Positions 47,331 through 60,092 of a stretch of 64,000 nucleotides of DNA are shown here, one piece after another. Positions within the stretch are counted from its first letter, which is position 1, and every line of letters begins with the position of its first letter. A program made the position numbers and the translations under genes. The notes beneath the pieces are model-generated. The model saw only the letters and a program-made list of their open reading frames with translations. It was not told where the DNA came from and did not search any database. This DNA comes from Lasioglossum baleicum (Eukaryota > Arthropoda > Insecta > Hymenoptera > Halictidae), in NCBI RefSeq assembly GCF_051020765.1, contig NC_134934.1, forward strand, positions 11,794,001 through 11,858,000, in the 5' to 3' direction.

Positions 47331-48742
47331 GGCGGAGTAATAACGGACTGCTCACCATGATTATAGAGCACGAGGCAGCCGGTACGTTGCTTAAATCAAC
47401 AGAGAACAGAGCCGGAGGTTTCACCTGCCGAATCAATTTTTACCTCGTTTCGAGTCTGGCCGTCTCCTTCCCTCTCCGCTCCGTCCCGCTCGATCCCGCT
47501 CGATCCCCGGCCTGTCTTCTTCACCCCGCGTTATACCGACCGTGACCGGTTTTCCTGCGTACCGATTGCTTTTTCACGGATCCGATCCGAAACCCTCCAC
47601 CCTCTCTTTCTCTGTTCTTCTATCTTTTTCTTCTCCCCGTTACTCCGATCCGCTCCTTTATCGGGAATTCATAAAGACTCTGAAGTCGAGTTTCAAGGAC
47701 GAGTTTAATTTCCTTAACGGTCCCGTTTACGCGCTGTTATCGATCAACGGAGAATTATCAAGCGGAAATGAAGGAAGCTGCGACCGCATGTGCGAGATTA
47801 CGGAGGGAACATGATTTTAAGACTGCACGGGTTCTCTTGGGTCGTGTGTGCTGTGGAACTGGGAGCGCTGGTCATCTAACCCTTTGTGGACGAATGTTGT
47901 CTTCGAGACGATCGGGAAGAATTGTTATTTTTAAGTAATGTAATGCGAATTTTCATTAACCCTTCAGACGAGGTCGTACCAATTCTGACGAATAAATTGT
48001 CTGTTACTCTGAAGCATCAAGAAGGCCAAAATTAGTACCAGCTATGGAGTGTGGTGTATAAGGGGAAGAACGCCAATTCACATGATCCGTCGCAATAAAC
48101 GCTAATAAAGTTACACACATGAATATATGATGTATATACACTTGCTCCAGAATAGAACCCATTACTCTGAACCGCCAAGAAGTCGTCCGCCTAATAGTTA
48201 ATACATAGTTGTACCAGATAGCAGACACACAGCGTCTGTCCTATTTTAATCTGCAAATGTATCTCAGGAATTAAATCGACCCACCGGCGCGGCGCATCAA
48301 TAGATAGTATCCGTGGAAGTTCGGGGAGCAACAGCCGGATAAGAATCCATCAAAAGAACAGTGCTATAGTTCGGTTTCATTCTCTTAAAATACGAATTCC
48401 ATCAGAGCCGGCGGAGCATCAAAAACCGGAGAGAGAAAGAGAGAGAGAGAGAAAGGGAGCGAGTCCCAGCTATTCGTCAATATCAACGCGAAAACGAGCG
48501 AGCCCTCTGTAGCAGCGTCCTCTCTTCCGGCTCTGCGTACCTGGATACCGGTAAACGGGATATACATCTTTTTAATCCAATTAGCTTCTGTTCCTCTAGC
48601 AGTGTCTCTTTTATATCAAACGCGCGCCCCGTTTCCCCCGTGGCGCGGCAGCGGACGCGCAAGTAAAAATACATCGGCGTCGGCGGCGTTTCATTTTCAT
48701 TAAAACGCAGAGCGGGGAAAAACTTTCTCTGGTCGGGCAAGG
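47331..48742. other. unrecognised DNA
   Basis: Two possible decayed piggyBac-type ends (TAACCCTTTGTGGACG at 47879; TTAACCCTTCAGACGAGG at 47959) lie here without partners. A weak direct repeat starts TTACTCTGAA at 48003 and 48169. A GA microsatellite lies at 48429-48453. Confidence 0.4.
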
Positions 48743-49625
48743 GTGAAAAACGAGAAAAGAAAAAGGTGCGGGAGAGAAAGAGAGAGAGAGAGAGAGGATC
48801 AAATGAAAAAATCAGAAAGAACACGAACCGTGGAAGCGGGGTTCAAAGTTATTGGGCGCACAAAAGATTCGCCGTGCCGCCGGCCGCGTTCCCCATTTCC
48901 GGCCGACTCTGATGGCCTCCTCCTCGAGGAAAGCTTCCCGACAACATTATCCGGAAGCTTCGACAACCGTCCTCGGGCGTTTTCGAATTTACGAACGGCT
49001 GCATTATTCAACAGTGCAACAGAAAGAGCTGGAGATAGACCGGGGAACTCGGGCGCAGGATACGGGACGCGGTTTCCTTATTTCCCCGAGCCGAATGTCG
49101 GCGGAAAGGAGAGATCGACAGTTTGCGGCCGCCTCCTTTTCCGCGGAGGACCTCGGGACGAGACAACGCCGCCGGTCAGGTTTATGCGAGGACATCAAAC
49201 CAGCCGTGGGCCGGATATCGGCGACTTTACAGGGACCATCGACCGGCGAAAGTATGGCGGCTCGACATGCCTCCGCGACCATGAATTTCGTCTATCCGCG
49301 GTTTATGACCTCCTTCCTGCTCCATCCGGAACAACGGTGCTTTTCACCGTCCTACCGAGAGGGCCAAGCAGACTGTCCTCTTTCAAGTACCTACTTCACT
49401 TCGGTTCCCGTCTCTGCGTCTTCATACACACGACCACTGACCCACCCCACGTGCGCGAAAGTAACAAGTACCGCGGCTATGTTCATGCAAGCTTTTCTTT
49501 TCCGTGGGACGCGTCGCGAGAAAGTCGGGTTAGACTGCGTGTTAGCTACTATTCTTAGCAACTTAGTCTTAGGAACTATTGCGAATTGTTTGGTCGGTCA
49601 GAAAGTTATGCGGATTTTTGGTTGA
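48743..49625 (+). other. GC-rich stretch open in several frames
   Basis: Two plus-strand frames (48743-49558, 271 codons; 48852-49625, 257 codons) and a 92-codon minus-strand frame overlap here. Neither long translation shows a domain, signal peptide or repeat I recognise. A GA microsatellite (48776-48797) lies at the start of one. Low stop-codon density in GC-rich DNA is the simplest explanation. An unknown exon is possible but unsupported. Confidence 0.35.
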
Positions 49626-51013
49626 AAAAGAATATGTGCATCTTGTTCGATTGTTCGAATTGGTTACAGATAGTAGCCTAGCCTCTGTGTCTAGCTGTTT
49701 TGCAAGCTTATTTGTTGGTTCAGCAAGGTCTCTCTGCAAGAAAAGTGAAAATCTCCTTTTCTAAACCATTTATACCAATGTGCAATGAAAATCAAAATTG
49801 TCTATTTTAATTTCAAGGATCAGAAGCTGAACAGCAATGTATACTAAAAGAATGGTGGGAACAAAACAATGTCTATGTAGCTCTTGTACCTTGCAACTAA
49901 TGCAGACAATTTTTATTTTGCGTGAAGATCCGGAGTCGAATAATAATCGACATGTTGGAAATATTTCTACGAGGTATTCGGTATGATAATAAAATAAATT
50001 GCACATACTTTCCCGTAATTTGCAAGTTTACGCGAATAAATTCCCAGCGGCCGGCATCTAAAAGAAATTTATTTACTTGATAAAGAGATGGGTCGAGTTC
50101 GAAATAAAAATGTATGGAAATTTATTTGAACGCTGATTACGTTTCGCACGGTAAAACCTGAATAAACATGCTCTAAATGCGCGAGAATCCGTAATCCAAT
50201 AAGACTGTTGCTTTTTAATAGCGATAATGAACGGCCACAATGGATAAGATGATTTAAAACGATATTTTTAGTTCGCTCATTAGAGGGCTCGGTTTAATGC
50301 GGCTCAGTGATTGTTGAGTCCTCTGGGAGGAATTGATTAATTTCGTTTTAATGAACGGCGGTGTTGGGAATAGAGATCTTTTTAATGTTATTAAAATATG
50401 TTGCCCCGTAAATAACTAGCGCATATAGAATTGCGCGCGGGGAACAACGGTACCAGGCACGAATTAATTGATACTACATGCTAAATCTGTGTAATCCTGA
50501 AAGCGCGTTGGAAATTAATACAGTCGCGTGCATTTAGATACGTTTTGTTAAATGGGGTCGAATTAATATTGTAATTAAATACGTCACTTCTTCCGAGTAC
50601 GTGACTGCTTAATGGTCTGGTTGCGCCGGTTATTCAATTAGAAGAGAAATTACGAAAATTATTTACACTAATATTTTATAAAATATCCACTCGCCGGATC
50701 GTTTCTTTTCTATCCAATATAGTCCATCATCGTTGTTTAGACACCCTTGTACACGCCGCGCGTATCGAGTCGACCTTAAAGCAAACTCCGTATGAAACAA
50801 AAATATTTTCAAAATAAGCGTTCCTCGACAACTTGATCCCGGCATTGCGAATTCAAACATAATAGTACATTACTTGCTGGTGGATACAGCGGATAAAATT
50901 TAAGTGAAGCTCTGACAACAATTTGTTTGGAACTAGACTGTGGATCTTATTTATATTATTATATTGTTATACTTATAAATCCAATAGGTGTGTTAATGTA
51001 GTTATGCTTTATT
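49626..51013. other. unique AT-rich DNA, no repeats seen
   Basis: No repeat or gene is identified. It is rich in TAATTA-like motifs between 50.0 and 50.7 kb. A remnant of the AGACTGCGGATC MITE end (AACTAGACTGTGGATCTTAT) lies near 50931. Confidence 0.4.
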
Positions 51014-51310
51014 TATACAGATTATTCCAAAACTGTTTCCTTTAGGCGGGTGATTCGTGAGATAATTTGAAGAAACTTTCTCCTTTGCGAAAATCTTTGT
51101 GAAAGGCCTTGTTAAGGAGTTATTAACGAATAACACGGACCAATTACAGCACAGGTCCTGCAAAGCGCGGCGCTGACATTGGTCCGTGTTTTTCGTTAAT
51201 AACTCTTTAACGGAGACGCGCAGAACATTTTCAAAGGTAGAAGTTACTTCAAATGACGTCAGGAATCGGGCCTTTCAAAGACGTACAACATTTATAGGAC
51301 ACCTTGTATT
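51014..51310. repeat. 297-bp MITE with long inverted arms
   Basis: The arms match from TATACAG (left) to CTTGTAT (right) and continue inward: GATAATTTGAAGAAACTTTC pairs with the inverse of GAAGTTACTTCAAATGACGT, and TTAACGAATAACACGGACCA with the inverse of TTGGTCCGTGTTTTTCGTTA. There is no coding capacity. The closest relative in the window is 39106. Confidence 0.85.
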
Positions 51311-53393
51311 ATTTATGGCATGTACTCGTGCTTTATAGTAAAATAAAAATGTTGAGCGTCGATTGTAAAAATCAAAGAAAACCGATGTCTATTAATGCAC
51401 ATACTAATGATATTCCCATGAATTATGTAGGTGTAAGAGAATATTAAAATGAACAAAGAAGTTTGGGATCAAGAAGAACTAGGCCTTTTCCAGCAGAATT
51501 TCACCCACGCTGTCGCGACTCAAGACCCGACACGCTATAATTAACGTTCACGGAACAACTAAACGATTCTTAGATCTTGCTATTTAGGCGACGACCTACA
51601 TTTCGGGTAAAACCATAAATGTCATGCCCCTCTAGATTTAATAGTTGGGGCTGCGAAGTCCCACTATCTTGAAGATAAAAGATCAGAGATGCAATACATT
51701 CATAAAACGCGCAGTTAGAAGTACTCGACACGACCGTTTTGTTTCATAGTAAAAGAGTCCGAGCAATCATCAGGAGAAGTGATCCAGGCAGCCCAGCCAT
51801 CGAGACCAATTAATCGAGCGGGGTCGAACGCCGCGGAACGATTTCCAGGCAGCTGCGCCTGGAAGAAACGTGTTCGAAAAGCTCCGGCGTTGCTGCAGGA
51901 AATCGCAGCGGCCAGCTGGAGCAAAATTTGCAATTCGCGGTTGAATACGCTCCGAGCTGTCCGGTGCACGTGCGATTCGGGTCGGTTCGACGGCCACGAG
52001 CAGAAATCGCGAGAGTGGGTCGCGAGAAAACGCGCGGCCGTGAATGGCGGTGACGAGAGATGCAACGATGGAATTAATGCTCGTTTAATGCAGCTACGTC
52101 GCGTCGCGACGCTCCGGTGGACCGACGCACAGTGATCCGGGTGACCGATCTAGCAGTCCATTTAGATCTTTTACCACTATTTCGAAGTTTGAGGGCATGT
52201 ATGATCGAGTCAAAATATATATTGACTTTTGAAAATTAATGGAGACCTTGATTTTTTATAGAAACAGTTTTAAAACATTTTTCGTATTGGTAGACCGCTA
52301 AATGTTGACTAACTTTTGTTGAAAACATTTCTTTGTCTCATTGTTGGAACTGCCTGAAAAATCATGTTCAGTTTTTAAATAAACAATAATCCATAATGGC
52401 ATTGATATAAAAAAATGTTGATTTTTAAATGCTTGTACAATTTTTAATAAATCTTATAAATTTTATCGTTTCCGAAGGTGTGTGATGGACATTTAGAAAG
52501 CAATATACATTCACGATATGCAAAAAGAAACGAACTTCGACAACTTTCATTAGTCCATTAAGAACGACTTATTTTATAAATGACGAATTGTAATTTGAAA
52601 TTTGAGGTATGCATTTTGAAGATAGAAGAATGCTGTTCATGTAGAAAAAAATTCTTCTGAGAAATATGTATAAAAGTGGTTCGGCACAAGGTTCACAAAA
52701 GAAAATTAGTAACTTTTTCAATCGGAAATCATATTTAGAAAATGTTCATATTATTCAGTTTCTATTTATCACTGTTAAACATTTCGAAACTAATATGGCT
52801 GCATTAAATACAGATATGAGACAAGCGATTTTTAACGAAATGAACTGCCAGATCGGCCGGCCGGACCACTGTGCGACGTGTCTGATCATCAGCAGCCGGC
52901 TCGCGAATTTCCCGCCAACCTCCGCGAATTTTCACTTCCGGTCGCGATGGGGCCCTCGGCCGTGCGGAAACACCATGCACGCCGTGCACCACGTTAATGC
53001 GTTATTAATAATCGATCCCGACAGCACGCGGCCGTGATAATAGCTCGACGGGAGTGTCCCGATGAATTTTGCAGCCGTGTTTACGCCCCGTGTCGCCGGA
53101 CAAATCCACTCGGCCGCTGCGAATCCAGTTTGGATCGTGCGGGCTAATTTCCCGCGGATTCCGCTGCGCCGTGTCGTTATTCGCCGATTTACCACCAGGC
53201 CCGCGGATATTATCAGAGATCGACCGGTTATTAACGGAACTGCCCAGTGAAAGTTTCATCAACTGTCGCAGTACCGTGCTACCGGTCATTTTCGAGAATG
53301 GAATGATGATGATACCATGCCTCGTGATACTCATCGTGGATTTCGAGCAGCCTTTGATCTGTGAGACTTGGTAAGAGCGAACAGCGAAATCGG
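51311..53393. other. unrecognised DNA
   Basis: No gene is supported. Opposed frames of 116-118 codons at 51715-52135 and several at 52666-53439 overlap on both strands and have no domain. Confidence 0.4.
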
Positions 53394-53738
53394 TGAAAAC
53401 ACTTTCTGGAAAAATTATTATATGTGTACTTTTTAACACTGAAGTGGATCTACAAAATGTACTTCAAAACTGTAATAATTCGATTAAATTGTATTTAATA
53501 TATTCATCTGTATCGAAATGATTAACTAGAAATGTAAAATTTCATCTAAATCCGCAAATGGTTATATTATTAATACTAACACATTAAATAATTGTTATTA
53601 AAATAAGCGTGATTTTGAAAAAAACCGGCCGAAAACACTTTCTCGAAAGATTATTGTGTATACAACATTCCAACACTGAAGTGGATCTACAAAATGTACT
53701 TCAAAACTGTAACAATTCAATGAAATTGTATTTAATAT
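53394..53738 (+). repeat. direct duplication, about 110 bp, 236-bp spacing
   Basis: GAAAACACTTTCT, AACACTGAAGTGGATCTACA, AAATGTACTTCAAAACTGTA and AAATTGTATTTAATAT occur in order from 53395 and again from 53631. The second half is nearly identical, so the duplication is recent compared with most repeats here. Confidence 0.85.
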
Positions 53739-55499
53739 TCTAATATTATTGTAAGCATAAGTTTGAGTTTGCAAGAGAAGAGCTGAAAGATATGTTACAT
53801 GCTGGAATGCAAATAAGCATTAACAATGATTATTCTCCACATATTTTGTAAACGGAACGTTTGTGAACAATCCCTTCCGGATTTTGGTAATACTACGGGG
53901 AAGATCTAGGTTAGGTCAAAACGGCTCTACATCCGCGAGTTAAGCTTAATTCCTACGTTAGTGTTCCAGAGTACGAACATTTATGCAAATTCACGCCTTT
54001 AGCGACCAATTTACAAGAGCAGGAATGTATGTGATTGTAAGGCAAATGCGTTACATATTGTCCTTTATAAAACAGTGCGATTCAAATTCTCGAACACGAA
54101 TGTTTCAATTTTAATTCCGTTTGCTACTATTAGCTCATTTACATTACCAAGCCTAAACCGTACCTCGTTGCTAATGACCACTGCCGTTAAAGCAACGTTA
54201 AATAAACAAATAAATAAGAAGAAAAATATAATAAATTTTCTTTTTCTTTCAGAATATGATTTTTAAAAAACCGTGAAAGTAGTGCAAGGGGTTAACACCA
54301 AAGAAGACCTCTGTAGTCGAAAATAAATGATTAGGGTAAGGGTAGGGTCACGTTCCGCGTTACAAAAGCTGAGAACAGCCGGAGATTTCGTGGGCGACGC
54401 GTTAGCCGCGCGAAAATAAAGGAAGTGCTCCCACATGTTTTCGCAAACGGCCGCGATACAAAGGATCTTATTAATTCCGTGATTAGAAACGGGAGCGTGG
54501 TGAGTCGGCAAACAAAAAAGCCGTTTTCTTGTGGGGCCGAGGCTGACCGTGGCTGGCCGTGGCTGAAAGGCGCTCTGGGGTTTCCTGAAGGGACGTTGAA
54601 CGGGCTAGACCTCATGACGGTCGCCGTTCGAATAAAATCCTCGTTGCGGGACGGACGAGTGCAGCCTGCCGTGAAATGCATTACGTATGCATCGCGCTAT
54701 CACGCCGAGAATCCGAGGGGCCAGACATTCGCTAATTCGCGCGCGCCTCGCTCGGGATTTCCTCGAGCGGAAACTGGTCCACGTTGGAAGACGTATACCG
54801 GGCCGTTATGAATCCCCGGACGTGCCCCCCTTTTGCACACTTTGCCCCCTATCTTCGTGCTTTTTCACCGGCGTCCGCTCCTTATTGAAAATCAGCAGCC
54901 GGCCAGGAACGCGGAAGGGAATTAATCGACCTGTTCGCCGAGATCGATCGCGATGCGCCGCCCGCGATCCTAATTAGTCGGCTCCCGGCGCGATCTGACG
55001 TGGAAAATTTCATTCATCCCGGGAAACCGTGACAACCCTCTCCACCCGGAGGATCACTATCGACTTATTGGCCCGCGGAATGATTTACCGCGCGAGATTC
55101 GACTCGATGTCTCGAGAAATCGGATTACCAGCGTCATCTTACGACGGCCCGTCCTTTTCGATCTAAAAAGTGTTTGAACATAAAGTTCCTGATTGTGATT
55201 GTAATACCGTGAAAAATAATCGTACAGCAATACACGTAGACTCATTTCAAAGCTGGAAGATTCTACTTTCGCACAGCATTGTTCATTTTGCTCCAAGTTG
55301 TTTTTACACAACCTAGCAGATGAGAAACTGAAGACCCATTTTTCCTAAAAATGCTGTAGATTCAAACCTCCGTAGAAACGTTAGCTACGTTTCCATATGT
55401 CTTCACGTTACACCATTACCATGTATACTGCCTTAGCATCAACACGTCGAACACGTGTTTCATTAAAGTTTATATTATGAAAAATTATTCTCTATTCCA
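53739..55499. other. unrecognised DNA
   Basis: No gene is supported. Overlapping frames at 54263-54977 on both strands have no domain. Confidence 0.4.
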
Positions 55500-55702
55500 C
55501 TAAGCAAGTAAGTAACATTTGTTCCTCCTGTTTTAAATTCACACAATTTGAAATTTATTACTAATTTACAGACACAATTCTTAAAAATTTTCTTGAGAAT
55601 GATCTAAAAGAAGATCGAAACGTTGAAATAAAGATATTGTGAAAATTTGCAAATAGTGTTATGTATAACAACTGATCTAACCAGTGCGCTGAAATCATCA
55701 AA
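55500..55702 (+). repeat. element with hammerhead-like core, copy 1
   Basis: This is related to 63753-64000 by shared blocks: ACAGACACAATTCT, GATCT..AGATCGAAACGTTG and the GCGCTGAAATCATC tail. The core TTGAGAA (55594 on) is followed by a GATCT/AGATC stem (55601-55605 / 55612-55616), then GAAAC and GTT. A short flanking pairing TTTC/GAAA is possible. The core departs from the functional hammerhead consensus. Confidence 0.45.
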
Positions 55703-55727
55703 AAAACGTTCTTAGCTCCGTAGAAAC

Positions 55728-56026
55728 ATCAAACAATTTTTTCCATGAACGAATCTTCCACAGATTTGAAGATCGAAGCCTCCCCTTTACGACGACACCC
55801 TAAAAATTGATGCACGATTTTTCTTCACTGTTTTATCAATCAAAAATGAGGTCCATGTTCGGTCGTGTACTTTATGCCACCGTAAAGTTGGCCGTATGGC
55901 TTCCACATAAACCTTGATAAAACAACTAAAAAAAATCGTACCTCAAGTTTTTTTGCGTCGCTGTGAAGAAGAGACTCCAATCTTCAAATCTGTGGAAGAT
56001 TCGTGCACGGGAAAATGTTTTTTGAG
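55728..56026. repeat. 299-bp foldback element
   Basis: Near the ends, TCCATGAACGAATCTTCCAC and ATTTGAAGAT pair with ATCTTCAAATCTGTGGAAGA and TTCGTGCACGG. Pairing continues inward (GTTTTATCAA / TTGATAAAAC) to a central ACTTTATGCCACCGTAAAGT palindrome. It sits about 25 bp from the hammerhead-like element at 55500. Confidence 0.85.
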
Positions 56027-59000
56027 ACGCTTGAATTGGTGGTATTCCGAAAATGTTTGAACACCTGACCTACAATAATCTAAATGTTTGATCTGATAAA
56101 TTACCTAAAATTGGCAGCTCTCTCTCTCCGAATGGGAATGCCCCCTTAAGACCACCACTACCGAGATGCCTGTGCTCGCAGGATCGATACATTCGATACC
56201 CGTGTCCATGGATCAATCGGTTAAGTGGATACAACGGGGATGAAGCGGTTCATGCCTCGCGAAGTTCTGTAAATCAAGATCAAAGGGAGGTCGTCCATAG
56301 ATTTCTGCAAGTAACCCAGCCCACGGCTGTTCGAACAGTGGCTAATAATTAATCAGATTAGGACCCATTATGCCGGCGCGGCGTGCATGCGCCTCCATTT
56401 CGAATGCAATCAGACCACGCGCGCGCTCCCGCGCACGGGAACACCGTTAATACGGGAACAATAATGGCGTTCAGTTTCGTTTCATTATTCAGGAGTGTCC
56501 GACGATCGCTTTAGCACTGATTCCCGCAAACGACCGTCGCAACTTGTGGATCCTTGGTCCCCCGATCGCAGGAATTTCTGATGTCTTTATCTTGCCGTGG
56601 TTAACCACTCCGGCACGATACGGTCTCGCAACGCGACTATAGACAGCAGTGGACACGATCACGGGATTGTTTCACCGGTTGGTAATTCACTTCTGGTTTC
56701 GAGGCTTGTCGCTATCTGTCTGTGTTATTTATCCGTCGATGTACTATCTTGTCGATGGCTAGATAAAAGCAAGATCTACCTACCGCTAGCTAGGAACCCT
56801 GGTACACCGCGAGTGTCCCGTCGTGATTATAAGTAGATCGATTTCTTAACTGCTACAGTCTTCTTTCTTCTGGTTTCACATCGCGAGCCTGTCTCTCGCA
56901 GACGGCGAGATCGAAAGTAGAGATGAAGCAAGATTACTGAAATGGTCTATTGCCAAACATGCTTTTAAGAGGCGAGCCGAAAACCAATAAAGCACAGCGT
57001 GTAATGAACAGATTTCTCTGTCGTAATACACAATTTACATACACACGGTTTTCTCTTTTCTTTTCGTTGTTATCCTGTCGATTAATGTTCTACCTGCTCG
57101 ACTTTTTATTCATGAAAGACAATTTGAGACGATCAAAATTCCACGATCACACAAACAATAATTAAGAAGAAAATGTGAACGGGATAGAGAACTTGAAAGA
57201 TGAATGAACCCGTCTCACTTCCAGTTCACGAGGCTGATGGCTGTGAATAAATATAAAATATATTTTTATACACACTGCAAGCCGTATTTCGGGCTCACAA
57301 GCATATTTCAGTGATCAGGTCGAACCATATATATCGGTGAACGCGAATTTAACTAAATTAATCAACTCCAAAGTGGAGGATTTATTACGCTGTCTTCAAA
57401 TTTACGTAGCATGCAGAATTTTCGTAATAACATCGATTATATTTCATATTTTCACTTCACGTTAGATTACATGGTAAAACGCACACGTGTGCTAAATTAA
57501 TTTCAGTTCGCCCATTATAAATTGTTTATTATCCGTAACAGAGTGCGAATAAAAGTACGAACGTTATTCAAAAAATATGCATATAGAAACGTAAATGAAA
57601 TATCTTTTATATCTCGTTTTATAAAAATATGACTGATGAAAAAAGACTGTTGGAAAATTTCGCACGGCAGTGTATTCTGAATGGTACTTTCTGTTTCCGT
57701 CGATGGAACGAGCGAGATTAGGATTTGTCGTTTCGGAGCATACTATGTCGGTCGTAGAGCAAACACGGGGATCCGAGCCGTAACAATGGCGGCTCGGTAT
57801 GACGAGGTTAATCGTGCAACACGCGAAAACGGCGACCGCCGATCGATCCCATTACATTTATAATTGTTCGGCAATGCGAATCGGAGGCGAGGTCGATAGG
57901 TCGAATTATAGAGGAAACGACTCGGCCGGGCTAGCAGGAAATCTCTGCCAGCTTCGGAACGATATCGGCTCGAAATCAAACTAATTGCGGTGGGACCACT
58001 GGCGATAGATCTTGGTTGTAATCGCGCGGCGAATTAAATATGCATCGCGAACGATCCCGGCCACGGTCGAACAATTTTATTGACTCGCCGATATTAATAG
58101 TCGAGCGCCGGAGAACCTGAAACCTCCAGGCCTCTGGAATAATTATTGTAGTTGTACGGGAGATTCGCGAATTACGCGTACAAGACAGAGAACGGCCCTC
58201 GATCTCGATCGAACTTTATTCGAAGAAATCTCGTGAATTACATTATCGTTTCTGAAGGAATCGAATTTGATGCTCGAACGATTCGCGCGTTTCATTTCGA
58301 AGGAATTTCGCAGGGATCATTTCTGTAAGCTCTATTTAAGAAGTATTAATATCGGCGAATGTACACAGTATAACTTTAAATGCAAATTCCCCTTGTAAAA
58401 TTGAGTAGCTATCTCGTATACTTTAACTACGCCTCGTTACCCTGCCGCAGATGTTTATGCAAATTCGCGTTTTCATAGATCATTCTACCGAATACGAGGT
58501 CGAGAGGAAATGTGCAACTGTTGGAGGGCCCAATATTATTAAATATCGTTAATTGCCTCGAAAGGCACCGGTAATTGACCTCGTATCAGTACTTGACCGA
58601 TGAAAACGTGAAAAATGTTTCCGGACGTAGTAATCTTTCGAAAAAGGCTCGATAGATAAATGTAATAGTCTCTATTAATGAAGCAGAGAATTTTTCATAA
58701 CTGGCCAACTATTGGTGCTTTCACTTCCGAAAATTTCCAGACATTTCTATCATGGAGGTAAACTCATCATCATTTCCCGGAGCAAAATGGCGGTCTCTGC
58801 TAAGGAATGTCTGAGCAAACGGTCGCTGTTGGAAGCGACTGTAGGTTGTTTCGAGAGGTCCGTTCGCTTTTTCTTTGCTCGTGCATATTAATCGAATTTA
58901 ACGAGACTCGTCTAGAGCGTCAGATCCTCGCGAGTACGAATTCGTCTGAATCCAAGGCGCTGTCCGCGTTCTCCTCGGGATCATGAGAACGGCAATATCG

Positions 59001-59667
59001 TCCGCATGAAGGGTCGGTAAAAAAGAAACATCTGGCCGTGTACGAATATCACACGGCCTCGTAAATCCCGCGGCTTAACCGTCCACTTCGAGAGCTATAA
59101 AGCAGCGCTATGCAGAGTAAAAAGCATCGGCGGAGTGGCAGCGCGATAAACTGTCGAGATGTTTTCACCGCCTTCGTGCCACGCGCGTCCCTCCTATTTC
59201 ATACTTTTGATAAATCTGTACCCTCCTTTTTCTCTCGTTCTCTTCTCTTCTTCTTCTTCTTACTTCTTCCTCCCTCCGCTCTCCTCTTCTTTCTCACGCG
59301 TCTCGCGACCGTCTCCCCTCCTACTTCTCCTTTTTTTAATAAAAACGACACTTCCTAGCCGGGCCGTTAGGTCACGAACATCCCCTTCGCTGCGATATTT
59401 ATACTCTTACGTCACGAGAGAAATATCGCACCACGGGAATCTCCCGAGAAAAATGCGCGCGTCAACGTGCGTATGCCACGCACCCACGAGGTGCGCTATC
59501 GCGCGAGCCTCGTCATGATAGAGGTGTCGGAGACCCGAAAATGGTGGCTCGGGTCGGGACGGGTTCTCAAAGATTTCGGGATTCATGAGAATTTTGGGGA
59601 TTCTCGAAAATATTTGAGATGTTTCTCGACAATCCCCATTATTGAGGACAACATGAATCATAACAAC
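56027..59667. other. unrecognised DNA
   Basis: Mixed GC-rich and AT-rich unique DNA. A TC/TTC-rich stretch at 59220-59335 gives serine/phenylalanine-rich frames. No gene or element is recognised in 3.6 kb, the longest unannotated stretch in the window. Confidence 0.4.
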
Positions 59668-60092
59668 TACAGTAATGTCTCTATTGACGCAAAAAGGCTG
59701 CGCACGCTTGACGCAAAAAAAAATATCCCCTCCACTGCAGTAATCTGATTTGGACTCGGGTATATCGGTGTGAACCATTACTAATGCAACGCGGAAAGTC
59801 GCAATCGTCGGCACAGTTCAAAAACGAGTGCGTTCTCACAATGTAACACCAATATTAATCTTTTTTATTGCTCATTTTTTTATGAAACTTATTTCATCAA
59901 CATATTTGTGAAATTTTTCTGATTAAAAAAAGACGAAACACGATATATAATAATTTCAATTGTATTTAGTGGTTTAATTGACGTTGAACGCACGAGAGTC
60001 GCAGTAACCGGCACAGTTCAAAGTGTCGCGCGTGGTCTCGCTCTGCACGCGCTGTTCTTCTCTACGTTCGTCCATAGAGAGACATTACTGTA
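59668..60092. repeat. MITE with TACAGTAATGTCTCT ends
   Basis: The left end TACAGTAATGTCTCTATTGA and the right end TCCATAGAGAGACATTACTG plus TA are inverted copies starting with TA. An internal block (AGTCGCAATCGTCGGCACAG and AGTCGCAGTAACCGGCACAG, about 190 bp apart) is directly repeated. TA-beginning ends suggest Tc1/mariner, but no transposase is present. Confidence 0.65.

Noticed and set aside
47879..47990. Two CCCTT-type ends (TAACCCTTTGTGG, TTAACCCTTCAGACG)
   Set aside because: Similar to piggyBac-type ends but both in the same orientation and without the family's internal blocks.
48003..48230. Direct repeat TTACTCTGAA..AAGAAG about 166 bp apart
   Set aside because: Only short patches match; not strong enough to list as a repeat.
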